A stretch of DNA of 64,000 nt from Copromyces sp. CBS 386.78 (lineage: Eukaryota; Ascomycota; Sordariomycetes; Sordariales; Sordariaceae), in assembly GCA_030685235.1 (NCBI GenBank), contig MU839148.1, positions 180,709 to 244,708 of the forward strand, written 5' to 3'. The notes under the pieces are model-generated. The model was not told the origin of the DNA, searched no databases, and saw nothing but the letters and a program-made list of their open reading frames with translations. The translations under genes and the position numbers were made by a program. Of this stretch, positions 60,400 to 64,000 are shown in pieces. The stretch's first letter is position 1, and every line of letters begins with the position of its first letter.

Positions 60400-63300
60400 G
60401 TTTAAGGGTATTTGATAAGGATATAAAGGAGGATAAAAATAAGGGTAAATAAGTTAAATATTTATATAATAGGTTATTAGAGGATAAAGCCGCTTAAATT
60501 AAATAGCTTAGAACTCTATAGGTAAAATATAACCCTATTATCTACGTATTTTTAATATCCTTAACGCAATAAAAAAATAGAATATATATTATTAATCGAC
60601 TTTAAATATTTAGGTAAAACTTTTATCGACTAATTTTTCGTAGAAAGAGCCTATTTAGAATTTAAACTTTTAGAAAAGTTTAAGCCGTTATATTTAGCCG
60701 ACGGCGATTTTAAAAAATAAGTAGATTAATACGTCGAAATAATAATACGGATCGGTAATTACAAAGAAATTATTAGATTCTTCGTAGTTAATTTAGTAGT
60801 AAATTACCCGGTAATTCTAGGTTAATTATAATTATAATTCTATAATCCAGATATCAACTAGGTAATTAATAAGATTACCTAGAATGTAGCCTATATAAGT
60901 ATTTATATATTTTAACTTTTAGAAGTAGCGGCGGTCCTAAATACTATTCTTAATAAGACTAGGAGCGGATCTATTTTTAAAAAAGCCGAAAACGGATTTA
61001 ATAACGATTCTAACTCCAATGAAAACGAATATTTCCCAATTTAAGTAGTTAATATAATAGAAGTACCTAAAGGTAGTCAAGTTATAATAATAGAACCTCC
61101 GATTTCTCTAATATATATAAGGAATTTCGAAGAACCTTTCGGCCTTATTAGGAAATTAACGTTAGAAAAGATTAAAGCGAAAGTACGGATTATTAGTAAA
61201 CGAAGGATCTAAATAATATAACGGCTAAAACGGATAAAACGCATATTCTTTCAATATTTTAAACTAATAGTTAATATAGCAGCCCTAAGCTTTTTAAATA
61301 TTAAATTAATTAATATACGAATTTTTATATTCAATATATAAATAAAGGGTATTAAAGTTAGTTCTACTATATAGGTAGAATTTTAAGAAGTATAAAAGGA
61401 AAAGAAGGTGGCTATTTTAATACTATTTCTATTTAAAGATATATAGAAGGATATTGTATAAAGGAGAAGAAAGCTATATAAACCCTACTTTAAAAACTTT
61501 AAGGTATATAAATTTATCGACTTTTATAAAGTAGAAGCCGCGAATAAAAGTAAAGGAGAGTAGGCCTTCCAGCCCAGTAAATTTGTGAAGGAATACGTTA
61601 ACTATATATATGCTTTAAAGATAATAGACGGTAAGCCTTAGAAACCGGCCGAAGAGCGGAAACCAACCCCTTTAACTGAGATTAATAAAATTTACGGTAT
61701 TATAGAAGAAAATATCCAAAAATTTATAAATAAAGCAATTAGGCCGAAATATACCCCGGAGGAAGTAAAAGCTCGCTTCTTAAACGAATATAAAGATTTT
61801 TCTTATATTACTAATTTATAAAATACTAATGTAATACCCGAACATTATTTTTATAATTATAAAATCGAATTAAAACTAAGGGTAGAATTTTTACCCTATT
61901 CTAAAGTACGGCTAATATTACTATAAAAATTTAAGGTTATTAAGTAATAGCTAAATAATAATTTAGTAAAGGGATTTATTAAGCCCTCTACCTCCGACGT
62001 TGCCTTATTAATATTATTAGCCCGTAAATTAGGCGGTAGTGTACGGATCTACGTAGATTATAGAAGTATTAACGAAATCTCGCTAAAGAATAGATATCCG
62101 TTACCTTTAATTAAAAAGACCCTAAATACTATTTATAAGGCTAAATAATTTACGAAGGTAAACGTTATTACCGCTTTTAATAAATTATATATAACCGAAG
62201 GGTACGAATAATTAATTGCCTTTATTATACGGTTTAACCTTTATAAATTACTAATTTATCCGTTCGGTTTATTAAAAGCTTTAACCTTATTCTAGAACTT
62301 TATTAATAATATTTTATATAATATTTTAAATATTTATATAACGGCCTATTTAGATAACGTTTTAATCTTTTTAAAAACGTATAAAGAATACGTTAAATAC
62401 GTTAGGGAAGTATTATAGCGTTTAATTAACGTAAGTTTATAAATTAATATTAATAAATATAAATTCTATACTTAACGAATTAAATATTTAAGCCTTATTA
62501 TCACCCCTAGAAAGATCGAAATAAACCTAGAAAAAGTAAAAGCTGTTATTAAATAGGAGGTATTAACGATAAAACATTAACTACAATATTTTCTAAATTT
62601 TACTAATTTCTATAAGAAGTTTATTACCAACTTTTTATATATAAGTAGACTGCTATACGAATTAATAAAGAAAACGATAGATTAGAAGTAGGATAAAGAG
62701 TATAATAACGCTTTTAAAGCCTTAAAAACGGTATTTACGACCGCGCTAATTTTAAAGATCTATAATTAAGAAAAATCGACCGTTATTAAAATCGATGCCT
62801 CTAATTGGTTAATGGGCGGTATACTATTATAATTGTACGATGGTAAATTATATCTAATCGTTTACTTTTCGGCTAAATATTCTATAATAAAGTGCAATTA
62901 TAATATTTATAATAAGGAGTTGCTAGCTGTTATTAAAGTACTAGAAGAATGGAAACCCGAATTAAAAGGCGCTACTTAACCTTTTAAAATTATTATAGAT
63001 TATAAGAACTTTAAAATATTTAGTACTATAAAGAAGTTTATATTTAGGTATATAAACTAATTTAAATTTTTATTTAGATTTAATTTTATGATTAAATATC
63101 GGCTAAGATTAATTAACGTTAGACCTAACGCCCTAAGCCGTAAACTAGAGTATATACTGAAAAATACGGAGGATAATAAATTAAAAGTAAAGAAAAAACT
63201 ATTTATCGACCTTTTACGCTTCGACGAAGATTCGTTTAATTAAGAACTAATAAATATAAATAGCGAGGGCTTTATAATAAATATTTTATTAGATACGGGA

Positions 63301-63907
63301 ATATTCCTAACGGTTTATATTCTAAAGGATAGTTTTTAAGAAGACGAAAATAGATTAGGTATTTATATAGATAATTTAGTAGACTGGGTTTACGTTAATT
63401 CCCCTATAATAATAGATATTAAGGAGGCTATTAAATTAAGAGATCGTTAATTAAAGTATTTAAAAAAAATATTAAAAATCCCCTTCGCCGAATATTATAT
63501 AATTAATAATAGGGTAATATTTAAGGATAGGCTAGTAATACCCCCCGATAATAAAGCGGTCTAATTAGAATTAATCTATTATATTTATACTTTAGTATAG
63601 GGCGGCTATTTTAAGAGGGATAAAATAATAGTATTAATATATTATTATTTCTAGCTAAGGATAATAATTGTAGTAAATATTTATTATAAGGGATATATAC
63701 CCTATAGTAAGGCTAAGGTTACTAAAATATCGCTAGTAGGTTTTTTTAAACCTTTACTTATCCTTTATACCTTGTAGCGCAATATTTTTATCGACTACGT
63801 AATTCTATTCCCTAAATTATAGCGAATAAGGAAGGGGGTGGAATATAAATATATACTAGTTGTAATAAATAAGTTAATTAAAATAAAATACTTTATCCTA
63901 ATAAAAA
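60400..63907 (+). pseudogene. A3 pol, interrupted in the integrase by M7
   Basis: The protease end reads FFVVNLVVNYPVILG at about 60779-60825. The reverse transcriptase runs from about 61900 to 62450 with ARKLGGSVRIYVDYRSIN at about 62019-62075 and AYLDNVLIFLK at about 62343-62376; here the first of the two YxDD aspartates is kept. RNase H shows STVIKIDASNWLMGG at about 62778-62822. The integrase HHCC region is at about 63585-63720 and the core begins IFIDYVILFPKL at about 63787, with the following VVINKLIKIKYF where VVVDRLTKM is typical. M7 splits the core at 63908. RIP stops are present throughout. Confidence 0.85.
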
Positions 63908-64000
63908 GAGAATGTCTTTTCGCACCGTAATGAATGTCTTCCGGCACCGTAGCCCCACCCACTTACACCCTTCCCGCGCGCTAATGCACCCCAAAATTTT
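63908..64000. mobile_element. M7: left end of a further MULE-type element, cut by the window end
   Basis: Begins GAGAATGTCTTTTCGCACCG in the integrase of A3, preceded by the octamer AATAAAAA. GTCTT occurs at 63914 and again at 63936, 22 bp apart. From about 63952 it follows M1 and M3 closely (GCCCCACCCACTTACACCC, then CCCGCGCGCTAATGCACC). It is nearly free of RIP. Size and coding content cannot be known from this window. Confidence 0.82.

Larger units (their letters stand above)
46813..64000 (+). mobile_element. A3: third Gypsy family-A element, plus strand, runs off the window
   Basis: Starts with a 5' LTR (TGTCACAGG) in the end of C2; the pentamer CCTAT precedes it. Its own sequence in the window is 46813-48122, 51703-52125 and 59577-63907, about 6.1 kb; the integrase C terminus and 3' LTR are missing. 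It is split by M4 (48123-51694), B (52126-59571) and M7 (from 63908). Alignment with A and A2 in reverse is clear from LTR to integrase. Confidence 0.9.

Overview
The window looks like a transposon graveyard from a filamentous ascomycete (Pezizomycotina). No intact host gene could be supported. Most of it is very AT-rich, yet CpG is kept while CpA/TpG is scarce, and degraded reading frames carry stops where Trp or Gln is expected and Tyr or Asn where Cys or Asp is expected. This is the signature of repeat-induced point mutation (RIP, CpA to TpA). Coding calls are therefore pseudogenes recognised by reading through stops; their limits are approximate. Element limits, by contrast, are mostly fixed to the base by terminal repeats and target-site duplications (TSDs).

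Left part (1-15475): a pyrimidine-rich tract, a short unique region, a 621-bp MULE-type MITE (M1, 1344-1964), a clean solo LTR (2337-2554), an unidentified RIP-degraded minus-strand region, and a minus-strand Gypsy element (D, 5575-13179) with a small undamaged MITE (M5, 11263-11689) in its gag. Then comes AT-rich sequence and a truncated open frame.

Middle (15476-46812): a minus-strand Gypsy element (A, 15476-24067) carrying a small TIR element (M6). Next to it a MULE DNA transposon (M2) starts at 24108. M2 was split by a second MULE (M3, 24492-28052), by a minus-strand Gypsy element (C, 29595-45517) and by an LTR of the C family (C2, 46582-46812). C itself contains a 378-bp TRIM (29825-30202), an antisense solo LTR of its own family (36657-36888) and a second copy of family A (A2, 37101-45292) inserted in its LTR.

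Right part (46813-64000): a plus-strand family-A element (A3) entered the end of C2 and runs off the window. Its gag holds a MULE (M4, 48123-51694) and a chromodomain Gypsy element (B, 52126-59571); its integrase holds the start of another MULE-type element (M7, from 63908).

Gypsy elements A, B, C and D encode Gag (CCHC knuckle) and Pol (protease, reverse transcriptase, RNase H, integrase) and make 5-bp TSDs. The MULEs encode a DDE transposase and make 8-bp TSDs. All seven TIR elements start with GAGAA (GAGAA to AAGAA in M3) and carry an element-specific 5-mer repeated exactly 22 bp further in, which looks like a paired transposase-binding site. It is the most interesting pattern found here.
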